A stretch of DNA of 64,000 bases from Arenicola marina. Its lineage: Eukaryota > Annelida > Polychaeta > Arenicolidae. Within the stretch, counting starts at the first letter, position 1; each line of letters opens with the position of its first letter. The position numbers and the translations under genes were made by a program. The DNA lies in NCBI GenBank assembly GCA_964019135.1, contig OZ025253.1:35576548-35640547 (forward strand), read 5' to 3'. Below, piece after piece: positions 44,231 through 56,477 of the stretch. A model generated the notes under the pieces. The model did not search any database, was not told the DNA's origin, and saw only the letters and a program-made list of their open reading frames with translations.

Positions 44231-45595
44231 ATGTCCCTAAATACCAAGCGGCATCTGAAATCTCGGAAACCAGCCTGTGGGAAATCGAAAAAATAAATAA
44301 AAAAGAACTAGAGGCATTCCGGTAAATTTGGCAAACATACTACTTGTTTATCGTCACCTCCACAGGTGTGGGACGTGTAGGTTAATGTGCCGACACACCT
44401 CAACATCCGGGATCTGATGAGAGAACTGCCAGAACCATTATACATGTAACGGCATGTGGACTGTGCGACGAACTCCACCAGTGACGTGTGTTGTATAGTG
44501 TAAATATTGAGAGGTTTCGTTAGCGTCTGAAGCTGATTTGAAGAGACGAGGGGTATAGGGGTGCGATGTGGAGAGGCAAAGAGATATAGCAGTGAGTGGA
44601 TTTATACCGACATAGTTAGGGAGAGAGGGTTATGCGAAAAGAGGTAGGAGGGAGAGGGAGTGAGAGGGAGAAGGAGTGGGGGCAGACCGCGGGCGGGGTT
44701 GATGTATGGGTCGTGGGGAGACAAGGAACGGTGCAGATAGTGCGGGGGGGGGGGGAGCTTGAAAGTGGGAGAGAGCAATAGTAAAGGCATATATATATAT
44801 ATCGCCGTATTTCCTGACTTGCGAGGTACCCTATGTCTATATTATATGCTTGTGAGGTACCCTTTCCTGTGAGGTACTACCTCGCAAGTAAACATTGCTA
44901 TAATTCGATTTTCCGGTGATATTTTGCGGCTTGGGAAGAATATATTTCTGTACAAAAGTGTACAAATTATATATACCGCTAGAGGGCGCGTCGAATTTGT
45001 ATAGCACCGCTATGGATGAATTTATTTTCCCGAAGTTTATGTCGTTTTAGTGTTTCCAATCAGAAGGCGACCGAGACCGCCAAAGGGAAGAAAATTATAA
45101 TATGAAGTCATATTTGCGTATTCGTGGCGGGTTGATTTAAAATCCCGACTTGGCATCTTCAGATCGTTGCGTTGCATTGTAGTGGAGCAGATAAGGGTGT
45201 TTTTTTCAGCGGAATCGTTCACATTGTGAGACCAAATTGGGCATAGACGTTCTTCTGCGACTAGTTTTCCAAAAAAGGCCGTTAGCCACTTAAAAATCCA
45301 AAATGGCGGTCATTTTTCAAGATGGCCGCTATTTTTACCGTTTTCGCCGTTAAAGTGGACTGAGTAGTCCGGCTTTAATGATTTTGATGTCGATTTATAT
45401 GTTTTAGACCACGCCCAAACCGTATTTAACCTAATTCTAATACTATAACTCTTCAACACAGGTGGCAATATCGCAATTGCGCGATATTGTGGTGGGTCAT
45501 ATGACCCCGATGGGTCATTTTGCCCCATGTTCCCCTGCTTAAATTCTACCGCTGGTTACAAATGAGAACATTAACGAATGAGAGATAATATTTCT
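44231..45595. other. intergenic DNA between LINE and satellites
   Basis: No gene is recognised. Notable are an inverted repeat ACTTGCGAGGTA / TACCTCGCAAGT (about 44817-44889), a G run at 44743-44754, a CTCF-like motif at 44976 and the alternating AAAATGGCGGTC / AAGATGGCCGC elements at 45298-45335. Confidence 0.5.
44976..44989 (+). promoter_or_regulatory. CTCF-like motif (best of three)
   Basis: CCGCTAGAGGGCGC agrees with CCASYAGRKGGCRS at every position but the third. It lies about 600 bases before the satellite block. Confidence 0.4.
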
Positions 45596-45599
45596 TTGG

Positions 45600-46245
45600 T
45601 GTGAGACGAAGGAGGGGGCCGCGTGATGTGAGAGGAAGAAGGGGGCCGCCGTGGTGGGAGAGAGGGTCGCCGTTTTGTGAGAGGAAGGAGCGGGCCGCCG
45701 TGGTGTGAGAGGAAGGAGGGGGCCGCCGTGGTGTTAGAGGAAGGAGGGGGCCGCGTGCTGTGAGAGGAAGGAGGTGACCGCAGTGGTGTGAGAGAGGGCC
45801 GCCGTGGTGTGATAGGAAGGAGGGGGCCGCCGTGGTGTGAGAGGAAGGAGGGGGCCGCCATGGTGTGAGAGGAAGCAGGGAGCCGTCGTCGTGTGAGAGG
45901 AAGGAGGGGGTCGCCGTGGTGTGAGAAAGGACCGCCATGGTGTGAGAGGAAGGAGGGGGCCGCCGTGGTGTGAGAGGAAGGAGGGGGCCGCTATGGTGTG
46001 AGAGGAAGCAGGGAGCCGTCGTCGTGTGAGAGGAAGGAGGGGGTCGCCGTGGTGTGAGAGAGGGCCGCCATGGTGTGAGAGGAAGGAGGGGGCCGCCGTG
46101 GTGTGAGAGGAAGAAGGGAGCCGCGTGGTTTGAGAGGAAGGAGGGGGGCGCAGTGGTGTGAGAGAGGGCCGCCATGGTGTGAGAGGAAGAAGGAGGCCGC
46201 CGTGGTGTGAGAGGAAGGAGGGGGCCGCGTGGTGTGAGAGGAAGG
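45600..46245. repeat. 28-bp G-rich minisatellite
   Basis: About 23 units of GGTGTGAGAGGAAGGAGGG plus GGCCGCCGT, some shortened. It abuts the 22-bp satellite at about 46250. Minus-strand frames such as GPLLPLTPRRPPPSSHT are repeat artefacts. Confidence 0.95.
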
Positions 46246-46255
46246 ATTTGGTCAA

Positions 46256-49200
46256 ATTTATTGACACGAAATCTCCTCCGCGTCCACACGAGATCCCCTC
46301 CCTCATCGACACGAGATTCTCTCCTGATCGAGACCAGATCCCATCCTTATCGACACGAGAACCTTTCTTTATTGACGTGAGATCCCCTTCTTATCGATAC
46401 GAGGTCCCCTCCTCGTCCACGCGAGATCCCCTCTTATTGACGCGATATCCCCTCCTTATCGACACGAGGTCCCCTCCTCATCGACACGAGATCGACTGCT
46501 TATCGACGCGAGATCCCCTCCTCATCGACACGAGATCCTCTCCTCATCCACAGGAGATTCCTTCTTTAATGGCACGAGATCCCATCCACATCCACACGAG
46601 ATCCCTTCTTTATTGACGCGAGATCCCCTCCTTATCGACACGAGACTCTCTCCTGATCGAGACGAGATCTCTTCCTTATGGACACGAGATCCCCTCCTCA
46701 TCCACATGTGATCCCTTCTTTATTGACACGAGATCTCCTCCTTATCGACACGAGATCCCCTCCTCATCCACATGAGATCCCTTCTTTATCGACACGAGAA
46801 CCCCTCCTTATCGACACGAGATGCCATCCTCATCCACACGAGATCCCTTCTTTATTGACGCAAGATCCCCTCCTTATCTACACGAGATCGTTTCTTTATT
46901 GACGCGAGATCCCCTCCTTATCAACACGAGATCCCTTCTTTATTGACAAGAGATCCCCTCCTTATCGACACGAGATCCCCTCCTCATCCACACGAGATAC
47001 CTTCTTTATTGACGCGAGATCCCCTCCTGATCGACACGATATCCCCCTTATCATCGACACGAGATCTCCTGCTTATCGACTCGAGATCCTCTCCTCATCC
47101 ACACGAGACGTCTTCTTTATAGACACGGGATCCCATCCAGATCCACACGAGATCCCTTCTTTATTGACGCGAGATCCCCTCCTTATCGACAAGAGATCGC
47201 TTCTTTATTGACACGAGATCCCCTCCTTATCGACACGAGACTCTCTCCTGATCGAGACGAGATCCCCTCCTTATGGACACGAGATCCCCTCCTCATCCAC
47301 ATGAGACCCCTACTTTATTTAGGCCAGATCCCCTCCTTATCGACACGAGATGCCATCCTCATCCACACGAGATCCCTTCTTTATTGACGCAAGATCCCCT
47401 CCTTATCTACACGAGGTCCCTTCCTCGTCGACACGCGGTCCCCTCCTTACTGACACGAGGTCTCCTCCTCATCCACGCGAGATCCCTTCTTATTGACGCG
47501 GGATCCCCTCCTTATCGACACGAGATCCCCTCCTCATCGACACGAGATCCCCTGCTTATCGACACGAGATCCCTTCTTTATTGGCACGATATCCCATCCA
47601 CATCCACACGAGATATCCGCCTCGTCGACACCAGATCCCCTCCTTATCGACACGAGATCCCTTCTTTATTGACACCAGATACCCTCCTCATCGACACGAG
47701 ATATCCGCCTCGTCGACACCAGATCCCCTCCTTATCGACACCAGATCCCCTCCTTATCGACACGAGATCCCTTCTTTATTGACACCAGATACCCTCCTCA
47801 TCGACACGAGATATCCGCCTCGTCGACACCAGATCCCCTCCTTATCGACACAAGATCCCATCCTCATCGACACGAGATATCCGCCTCGTCGACACCAGAT
47901 CCCCTCCTTATCGACACAAGATCCCATCCTCATCGACACGAGATCCCCTCCTTATCGACACGAGATCCCTTCTTTATTGACACCAGATCCCCTCCTCATA
48001 GACACGAGATATCCTCCTCAACGACACGTGATCCCATCCTTATCGACACGAGATCCCCTCTTTATCAACACAAGATCCCCTCCTCATCGACACGAGATCC
48101 CTTCTTTATTGACACCAGATCCCCTCCTCATCGACACGAGATATCCGCCTCGTCGACACCAGAACCCCTCCTTATTGACACGAGATCCCCTCCTTGTCGA
48201 CACAAGATCCCTTCCTCATCGACACGAGATCCCCTGCTTATCGACACGAGATCCCTTCTTTATTGGTACGATATCTCATCCACATCCACACGAAATCCCT
48301 TCTTTATCGACACGAGATCCCCTCCTCATCCAATCGAGATCCCTTTATTATTGACGCGAGATCCCCCTCTTATCGACACGAGATCCCTTCTTTATTGACA
48401 CCAGATCCCCTCCTCATCGACACGAGATATCCGCCTCGTCGACACCAGATCCCCTCCTTATCGACACGAGATCCCTTCTTTATTGACACCAGATCCCCTC
48501 CTCATCGACACGAAATATCCGCCTCGTCGACACCAGATCCCCTCCTTATCGACACGAGATCTCCTCTTTATCAACACCAGATCCCCTCCTCATCGACACG
48601 AGATCCCTTCTTTATTGACACCAGATCCCCTTCTCATCGACACGAGATATCCGCCTCGTCGACACCAGATCCCCTCCTTATCGACACGAGATCCCCTCCT
48701 TATCGACACAAGATCCCATCCTCATCGACACGAGATCCCCACCTCATCGACCCGAGATATCCGCCTCGTCGACACCAGATCCCCTCCTTATCGACACGAG
48801 ATCCCTTCTTTATTGACACCAGATCCGCTCCTCATCGACACGAGATATCCGCCTCGTCGACACCAGATCCCCTCCTTATCGACACAAGATCCCTTCTTTA
48901 TTGACACCAGATCCCCTCCTCATCGACACGAGATATCCGCCTCGTCGACACCAGATCCCCTCCTTATCGACACGAGATCCCCTCCTCATCGACACGTGAT
49001 CCCATCCTTATCGACACGAGATCCCCTCTTTATCAACACAAGATCCCTTCCTCATCGACACGAGATCCCTTCTTTATTGACACCAGATCCCCTCCTCATC
49101 GACACGAGATATCCGCCTCGTCGAGACCAGAACCCCTCCTTATTGACACGAGATCCCCTCCTTGTCGACACAAGATCCCTTCCTCATCGACACGAGATCC

Positions 49201-52200
49201 CCTGCTTATCGACACGAGATCCCTTCTTTATTGGCACGATATCCCATCCACATCCACACGAAATCCCTTCTTTATCGACACGAGATCCCCTCCTCATCCA
49301 ATCGAGATCCCTTTATTATTGACGCGAGATCCCCCTCTTATCGACACGAGATCCCTTCTTTATTGACACCAGATCCCCTCTTCATCGACACGAGATATCC
49401 GCCTCGTCGACACCAGATCCCCTCCTTATCGACACGAGATCCCTTCTTTATTGACACCAGATCCCCTCCTCATCGACACGAGATATCCGCCTCGTCGACA
49501 CGAGATCCCCTCCTTATCGACAGGAGATCCCCTCCTTATCGACACGAGATCCCATCCTTATCGACACGAGATCCCCTCTTTATCAACACCAGATCCCCTC
49601 CTCATCGACACGAGATCCCCTCCTTATCGACACCAGATCCCCTCCTCATCGGCACGAGATATCCGCCTCGTCGACACCAGAACCCCACCTTATTGACACG
49701 AGATCCCCTCCTTGTCGACACAAGATCCCTTCCTCATCGACACGAGATCCCCTGCTTTATTGGCACGATATCCCATCCACATTCACACGAGATCCCTTCT
49801 TTATCGACACGAGATCCCCTCCTCATCGACACGAGATTTCCGCCTCGTCGACACCAGAACCCCTCCTTATTGACACGAGATCCCCTCCTTGTCGACACAA
49901 GATCCCTTCCTCATCGACACGAGATCCCCTGCTTATCGACACGAGATCCCTTCTTTATTGGCACGGTATCCCATCCACATCCACACGAAATCCCTTCTTT
50001 ATCGACACGAGATCCCCTCCTCATCCAATCGAGATCCCTTTATTATTGACGCGAGATCCCCCTCTTATCGACACGAGATCCCTTCTTTATTGACACCAGA
50101 TCCCCTCCTCATCGACACGAGATATCCGCCTCGTCGACACCAGATCCCCTCCTTATCGACACGAGATCCCCTCTTTATCAACACCAGATCCCCTCCTCAT
50201 CGACACGAGATCCCCTCCTTATCGACACCAGATCCCCTCCTCATCGACACGAGATATCGGCCTCGTCGACACCAGAACCCCTCCTTATTGACACGAGATC
50301 CCCTCCTTGTCGACACAAGATCCCTTCCTCATCGACACGAGATCCCCTGCTTTATTGGCACGATATCCCATCCACATTCACACGAGATCCCTTCTTTATC
50401 GACACGAGATCCCCTCCTCATCGACACGAGATTTCCGCCTCGTCGACACCAGAACCCCTACTTATTGACACGAGATCCCCTCCTTGTCGACACAAGATCC
50501 CTTCCTCATCGACACGAGATCCCCTGCTTATCGACACGAGATCCCTTCTTTATTGGCACGATATCCCATCCACATCCACACGAAATCCCTTCTTTATCGA
50601 CACGAGATCCCCTCCTCATCCAATCGAGATCCCTTTATTATTGACGCGAGATCCCCCTCTTATCGACACGAGATCCCTTCTTTATTGACACCAGATCCCC
50701 TCCTCATCGACACGAGATATCCGCCTCGTCGACACCAGATCCCCTCCTTATCGACACGAGATCCCTTCTTTATTGACACCAGATCCCCTCCTCATCGACA
50801 CGAAATATCCGCCTCGTCGACACCAGATCCCCTCCTTATCGACACGAGATCCCCTCTTTATCAACACCAGATCCCCTCCTCATCGACACGAAATATCCGC
50901 CTCGTCGACACCAGATCCCCTCCTTATCGACAAGAGATCCCCTCTTTATCAACACCAGATCCCCTCCTCATCGACACGAGATCCCTTCTTTATTGACACC
51001 AGATCCCCTTCTCATCGACACGAGATATATGCCTCGTCGACACCAGATCCCCTCCTTATCGACACGAGATCCCCTCCTAATCGACACAAGATCCCATCCT
51101 CATCGACACGAGATCCCCACCTCATCGACCCGAGATATCCGCTTCGTCGACACCAGATCCCCTCCTTATCGACACGAGATCCCTTCTTTATTGACACCAG
51201 ATCCCCTCCTCATCGACACGAGATATCCGCCTCGTCGACACCAGATCCCCTCCTTATCGACACAAGATCCCATCCTCATCGACACGAGATCCCCTCCTGA
51301 TCGACACGAGATCCCTTCTTTATTGACACCAGATCCCCTCCTCATCGACACGAGATATCCGCCTCGTCGACACCAGATCCCCTCCTTATCGACACGAGAT
51401 CCCCTCCTCATCGACACGTGATCCCATCCTTATCGACACGAGATCCCCTCTTTATCAACACAAGATCCCTTCCTCATCGACACGAGATCCCTTCTTTATT
51501 GACACCAGATCCCCTCCTCATCGACACGAGATATCCGCCTCGTCGACACCAGAACCCCTCCTTATTGACACGACATCCCCTCCTTGTCGACACAAGATCC
51601 CTTCCTCATCGACACGAGATCCCCTGCTTATCGACACGAGATCCCTTCTTTATTGGCACGATATCCCATCCACATCCACACGAAATCCCTTCTTTATCGA
51701 CAAGAGATCCCCTCCTCATCCAATCGAGATCCCTTTATTATTGACGCGAGATCCCCCTCTTATCGACACGAGATCCCTTCTTTATTGACACCAGATCCCC
51801 TCTTCATCGACACGAGATATCCGCCTCGTCGACACCAGATCCCCTCCTTATCGACACGAGATCCCTTCTTTATTGACACCAGATCCCCTCCTCATCGACA
51901 CGAGATATCCGCCTCGTCGACACGAGATCCCCTCCTTATCGACAGGAGATCCCCTCCTTATCGACACGAGATCCCCTCCTCATCGACACGTGATCCCATC
52001 CTTATCGACACGAGATCCCCTCTTTATCAACACCAGATCCCCTCCTGATCGACACGAGATCCCCTCCTTATCGACACCAGATCCCCTCCTCATCGACACG
52101 AGATATCCGCCTCGTCGACACCAGAACCCCTCCTTATTGACACGAGATCCCCTCCTTGTCGACACAAGATCCCTTCCTCATCGACACGAGATCCCCTGCT

Positions 52201-53490
52201 TTATTGGCACGATATCCCATCCACATTCACACGAGATCCCTTCTTTATCGACACGAGATCCCCTCCTCATCGACACGAGATTTCCGCCTCGTCGACACCA
52301 GAACCCCTCCTTATTGACACGAGATCCCCTCCTTGTCGACACAAGATCCCTTCCTCATCGACACGAGATCCCCTGCTTATCGACACGAGATCCCTTCTTT
52401 ATTGGCACGATATCCCATCCACATCCACACGAAATCCCTTCTTTATCGACACGAGATCCCTCCTCATCCAATCGAGATCCCTTTATTATTGACGCGAGAT
52501 CCCCCTCTTATCGACACGAGATCCCCTCTTTATTGACACCAGATCCCCTCCTCATCGACACGAGATCCCTTCTTTATTGACACCAGATCCCCTCCTTATC
52601 GACACGAGATCCCCTCTTTATCAACACCAGATCCCCTCCTCATCGACACGAGATCCCTTCTTTATTGACACCAGATCCCCTTCTCATCGACACGAGATAT
52701 CCGCCTCGTCGACACCAGATCCCCTCCTTATCGACACAAGATCCCATCCTCATCGACACGAGATCCCCACCTCATCGACCCGAGATATCCGCCACGTCGA
52801 CACCAGATCCCCTCCTTATCGACACGAGATCCCTTCTTTATTGACACCAGATCCCCTCCTCATCGACACGAGATATCCGCCTCGTCGACACCAGATCCCC
52901 TCCTCATCGACACGAGATCCCTTCTTTATTGACACCAGATCCCCTCTTCATCGACACGAGATATCCGCCTCGTCGACACCAGATCCCCTCCTTATCGACA
53001 CGAGATCCCTTCTTTATTGACACCAGATCCCCTCCTCATCGACAGGAGATATCCGCCTCGTCGACACGAGATCCCCTCCTTATCGACAGGAGATCCCCTC
53101 CTTATCGACACGAGATCCCCTCCTCATCGACACGTGATCCCATCCTTATCGACACGAGATCCCCTCTTTATCAACACCAGATCCCCTCCTTATCGACACG
53201 TGATCCCCTCCTCATCGACACGTGATTCCCTCCTCATCGACACGTGATTCCCTCCTTATCGACACGTGATTCCCTCCTCATCGACACGAGATTCCCTCCT
53301 CATCGACACGTGATTCCCTCCTTATCGACGCAAGAGCCTCTTTTTAGACATGTGATCTCTTCCTTATCGACTCAAGATCCCCTCCTTATCGACTCGAGAT
53401 CCCTTCCTTATCCAGAAAATATCCTCTTTTCAGACGCAATATCCCTTCCTTATCGGCACGAGCTCCCATCCTTATCGATGGCCAATGTCA
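46256..53490. repeat. 22-bp satellite, ~7.2 kb, with higher-order repeats
   Basis: About 330 units with core GATCCCCTCCTTATCGAC. Three frequent variants (CCCTTCTTTATTGACACCA; CCCCTCCTCATCGACACGA; TATCCGCCTCGTCGACACCA) alternate with the core as an 88-base tetramer. A marker CAATCGAGATCCCTTTATTA lies at 48331, 49299, 50026, 50621, 51721 and 52469. The spacings are 968, 727, 595, 1100 and 748, near-multiples of 22, and the intervening blocks are almost identical. Every frame of the 22-mer cycles through the same 22 residues, which explains open frames up to 295 codons. No protein is implied. Confidence 0.97.
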
Positions 53491-53522
53491 CAGCTTTGTT
53501 ACATGCGAATGATAATTCTTCA

Positions 53523-53574
53523 TTTTAGTGTAATATGCATCATTTTATTAATTGGCTGGAAACTGTTCACATAG
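53523..53574. repeat. linker shared with the 10.3-kb array
   Basis: TTTTAGTGTAATATGCAT and ACTGTTCACATAG match 10296-10347. It separates the 22-mer satellite from the following 19-mer array. Confidence 0.85.
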
Positions 53575-53671
53575 CCTTAGTATTGCGATCGATATGAGAC
53601 AAAACGCGGCAGAATGTTTTGAAACGAAGATCCCTATAAAAGTGCTTTGTTGATGAAAGGGCTGCTTCCCT

Positions 53672-53880
53672 AACCCTGTCGCCTCTCGCTACCGTGTCGC
53701 CGCACTGCTAACCGTGTCACTGGCTAACCGTGACGCCGCTCGCTACCGGGTCGCCGCTTGCCAACCGTGTCAGCTCTCGCGAACCGCGTCGCGGCTCTGC
53801 TAACCGTACCGTCGCTGGCTAATGGTGTAGCCGCTCCGCAAACCTCTCTTCGCTCTCTTCCCGAGTCGCCACTGTACTAA
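53672..53880. repeat. 19-bp minisatellite, degenerate copy
   Basis: CTAACCGTGTCGCCGCTCG-like units, about ten, more diverged than at 10345-10950. Confidence 0.8.
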
Positions 53881-53994
53881 CCCGTGAACGACATACAATC
53901 GCTCGCAATATCACAGACTGGGTAAATTTTTCACTCATTCTATTTTCAAGGATGTCCTATTTTTTGCGAGAGTATAATCAGATTTAATGGGTGT

Positions 53995-54256
53995 TTTCGA
54001 TGATGTCTTATGTGTGAGCTGGCGGGTGTGATTGTACGGCCAACTTTAATGGGTGTTTTCGGTGATGTCCGGTGTGCTGACGGTTGTGGTGGCGTCATAA
54101 GCCAAAGACAAACATAGGGCCAATAGCAGTGCGTGTTCAAGTCAGGAAAGACCATACAGTGACAATGAGAGCTCGGCGATTAATTTAACTTGTATACAGT
54201 ACGGAAAAAGTGTGGACTAGTCAATTATCTGATATCCCTATATCCCCATAGCTAGT
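53995..54256. repeat. dispersed repeat R2, copy 2
   Basis: Partner of 27997-28245. It is followed by R1 sequence as in the other copy. Confidence 0.9.
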
Positions 54257-54289
54257 TGAATCACGTGTAATCACAAGATTAAGTATCAT

Positions 54290-54600
54290 ATATATGGGTT
54301 GTCATACCATTACCAATCGCTAAGCCAGATAATATTATAGAGATGTTTACGTTTGCACATGCATTATGGGTGCAATAGGATTGATGATGATATGTCAGAT
54401 TGAATTGAATTGATTTAGTACATTGAATTGAATTGCTTTAGTAGATTGCCGGATCAATAAGCCCTGTGGTGGTGACTAATAGCCAGCGAGACCGGGTGTG
54501 ATCGGGCCTCACCCTGCTAGCCAGGACAGGGAGGGTGGAGGAGGGTAGCGTAGGGAGCTCCGGTAGTCAGTCACGTTGTCAAGTGTTAGGTCATCAAAAC
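54290..54600. repeat. dispersed repeat R1, copy 4 (partial)
   Basis: It matches 29310-29580, including TTTACGTTTGCACATGCATTA and GTGATCGGGCCTCACCCTGCTAGC. No gene lies between here and 55980 apart from repeats. Confidence 0.8.
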
Positions 54601-54752
54601 TGCGCCACCGCCCGTCTCGAGCGGTTAGACAGCAGGGAACACTTCAATTTTTTTCAATAGTTGCACACGTCGCAACTGAAATAATGGTTCCGCCCAAGTT
54701 AACAAAATGCACAGCAGAGAGCGAACATACTAAAACAAAACTATTTACACGA

Positions 54753-54900
54753 TATGCATATGGCATTGCGTCGAGTGCGAGATGGGTTTATCTCAGCACA
54801 AGTCTCCAAAATCCTGCCTGAGCCTTTAGGCGAAGGCAGGATTTCGGAGATGCGTGCTGAGATAAACCCATCTCGCACGAGAAGCAATGCCATATGTATT
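54753..54900. repeat. long hairpin (73-bp arms, 2-base loop)
   Basis: The sequence from 54753 to 54825 is the reverse complement of 54828-54900 with about nine mismatches. Perfect runs include ATATGGCATTGC and TGCGAGATGGGTTTATCTCA. The centre is CCT-TT-AGG. It may be a foldback element, a replication-generated palindrome or a small-RNA precursor. Confidence 0.92.
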
Positions 54901-55289
54901 TTCTCGCTCGAATAGAACTTCAAACGTCGCCATTAATTCAACACGGAGATCTAACGATGACAATGATACTCACAACTGCACCTAAATATTTGGTCGAAAT
55001 CATAACATTAACAGTGGCGCTCAATAGCACCTGCAACTAAGTGTTGCCCGCGACGTGTTTCCTTGGAGATATGACGTCATCAAAGTGATTACGCCTCTGC
55101 GGCAGAGATAGGTCTAACGAACATATTGTTTTAGGCAAAATGGTATCTATTTGTAAAATGAACCTTTTGTTTTCGCAAATTGTGGCTGTATTTCTATAGT
55201 TGGAGTTCATATGATTGAGGTCTATAGCTATTAAGTTCGGTTGGTTTGTTGGAACTATTTATGTAAATATCAGTTACGCGCATTGACAC

Positions 55290-55680
55290 AGCGGTAACCA
55301 CTGAGTGACAAGATCTGTAACGTGAATGGTGGCAGCAAAACAACGCATGATTGGAAAACTAAAATGGGTCTTACACAGTAAGTTTCAGCGTCTAAGACGC
55401 CAAACTTCGCCACATAAACTAATTTGTCAAACTGTAACATAATATGATAAAATTTCAATTTCTGACACGTATACCGGGATGGGTTTTTCCCGGAACTGGT
55501 GTCAACATTGGCCACTGACAACAGAGTGCAAGAATTGGTCGAGTGTCCCTGTGGGGTCGCTTTTATGGGACCCAAAACACATGTTTTGCTCTTCTAAAAG
55601 GGCCATTCGGCTTAATGTACGTACATGGATTAATATTACAAATCAAGAGTATCAAGAGCTTTGGAAAAACCTAGGTAAAA
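55290..55680. repeat. duplicated block (pairs with 29680-30230)
   Basis: Shares TTGGTCGAGTGTCCCTGTGG and the ATTCGGCTTAATGT block with the earlier copy, without its ~360-base insertion. A C-rich region follows at 55703-55800. Confidence 0.65.
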
Positions 55681-55989
55681 ACATCCAAGAAAACCAAAAC
55701 TGCCCCCCCCCATATCCAGCATATCTCGATCCCAACCTGAAACCGGCCCCCTGTCTAGATTTTATGGATCCGACCCTGCCCCCCCCACCCCCCGCCCCCA
55801 CCCGGTTTCGGCGCAGGAATTCTGCCGCACCCCATATATAAGTGATGTCGGTTACCATTAAAGTACCGCGTGGCGTTAAATGCGTTGATGCCTGTCTTTC
55901 CATTTCTTTTACTGGCCTAATTGTCACTGACTGACATAGTCGTGGACAAGTGATTTTCAAGAGGTGACAAGATAAGAAGTCTTTGGCGA

Positions 55990-56260
55990 GCACGACTGTA
56001 AGAGGCTTTGACAGTCTTAACTGAGGTGGGTGGGGGGATCGGGCGGCTTAAAAGGGTCGTCTCTCGCTCAGCTGCCAAATATGTGCCTTGGTCGTTGGCA
56101 ACCCGCCGCCTCGCCAACGAAAAGTGATACATAAACAAGTTTAACTGTGTTCCATCTTCGTAATCGATCAATAGCTCAAAACACAACACACTTACACGTT
56201 GGTTTTATATTAGTTCAGCCCCAGCGCCTAGGAGGGGCACTTTATATCGCGCGGTCACTT
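55990..56260 (-). pseudogene. LCFELLIDY-type exon, copy d
   Basis: The minus strand encodes NQRVSVLCFELLIDYEDGTQ and, after a small deletion, SLARRRVANDQGTY. A stop precedes NQR, and the donor is destroyed (GCAG|CTGAG). Flanks to 56450 match 12820-13020. Confidence 0.55.
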
Positions 56261-56477
56261 AGAGAAAGGCTTGTCATGTAACACGTCTCCAAAAAAGACT
56301 GTTCCTTAAAACAACATATGACACTTCGCACTGTTAGTGAAGATAGATACCTGGTTGGTTGTGGGGTAGGCGGTCTGTGCGATGTGTGCCGATTGATCCG
56401 CACACGTCTGGTCGTTCTTCAATGTTAAGACAAACCGCTGTTTTAGAATAGGTCACGTATCACTTACGATTATGTTT

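Noticed and set aside
45546..46312. Pro/Ser/His-rich minus-strand open frames
   Set aside because: Translation of the 28-bp G-rich minisatellite; no conservation of one frame.
46256..53490. CRISPR-like array
   Set aside because: Repeats are contiguous with no unique spacers, and the genome is eukaryotic.
46158..53528. Dozens of open frames of 60-295 codons (RDPLLIDTRSPPYRHEIPS-type)
   Set aside because: They are read-through of the 22-bp satellite. Since 22 is not a multiple of three, the same 22 residues appear in every frame, and they overlap each other on the same DNA.
55520..55670. Penelope-like GIY-YIG fragment (ELVECPCGVAF)
   Set aside because: A single short CPCG-like motif with stops and no RT nearby; kept only as a note on the duplicated block.
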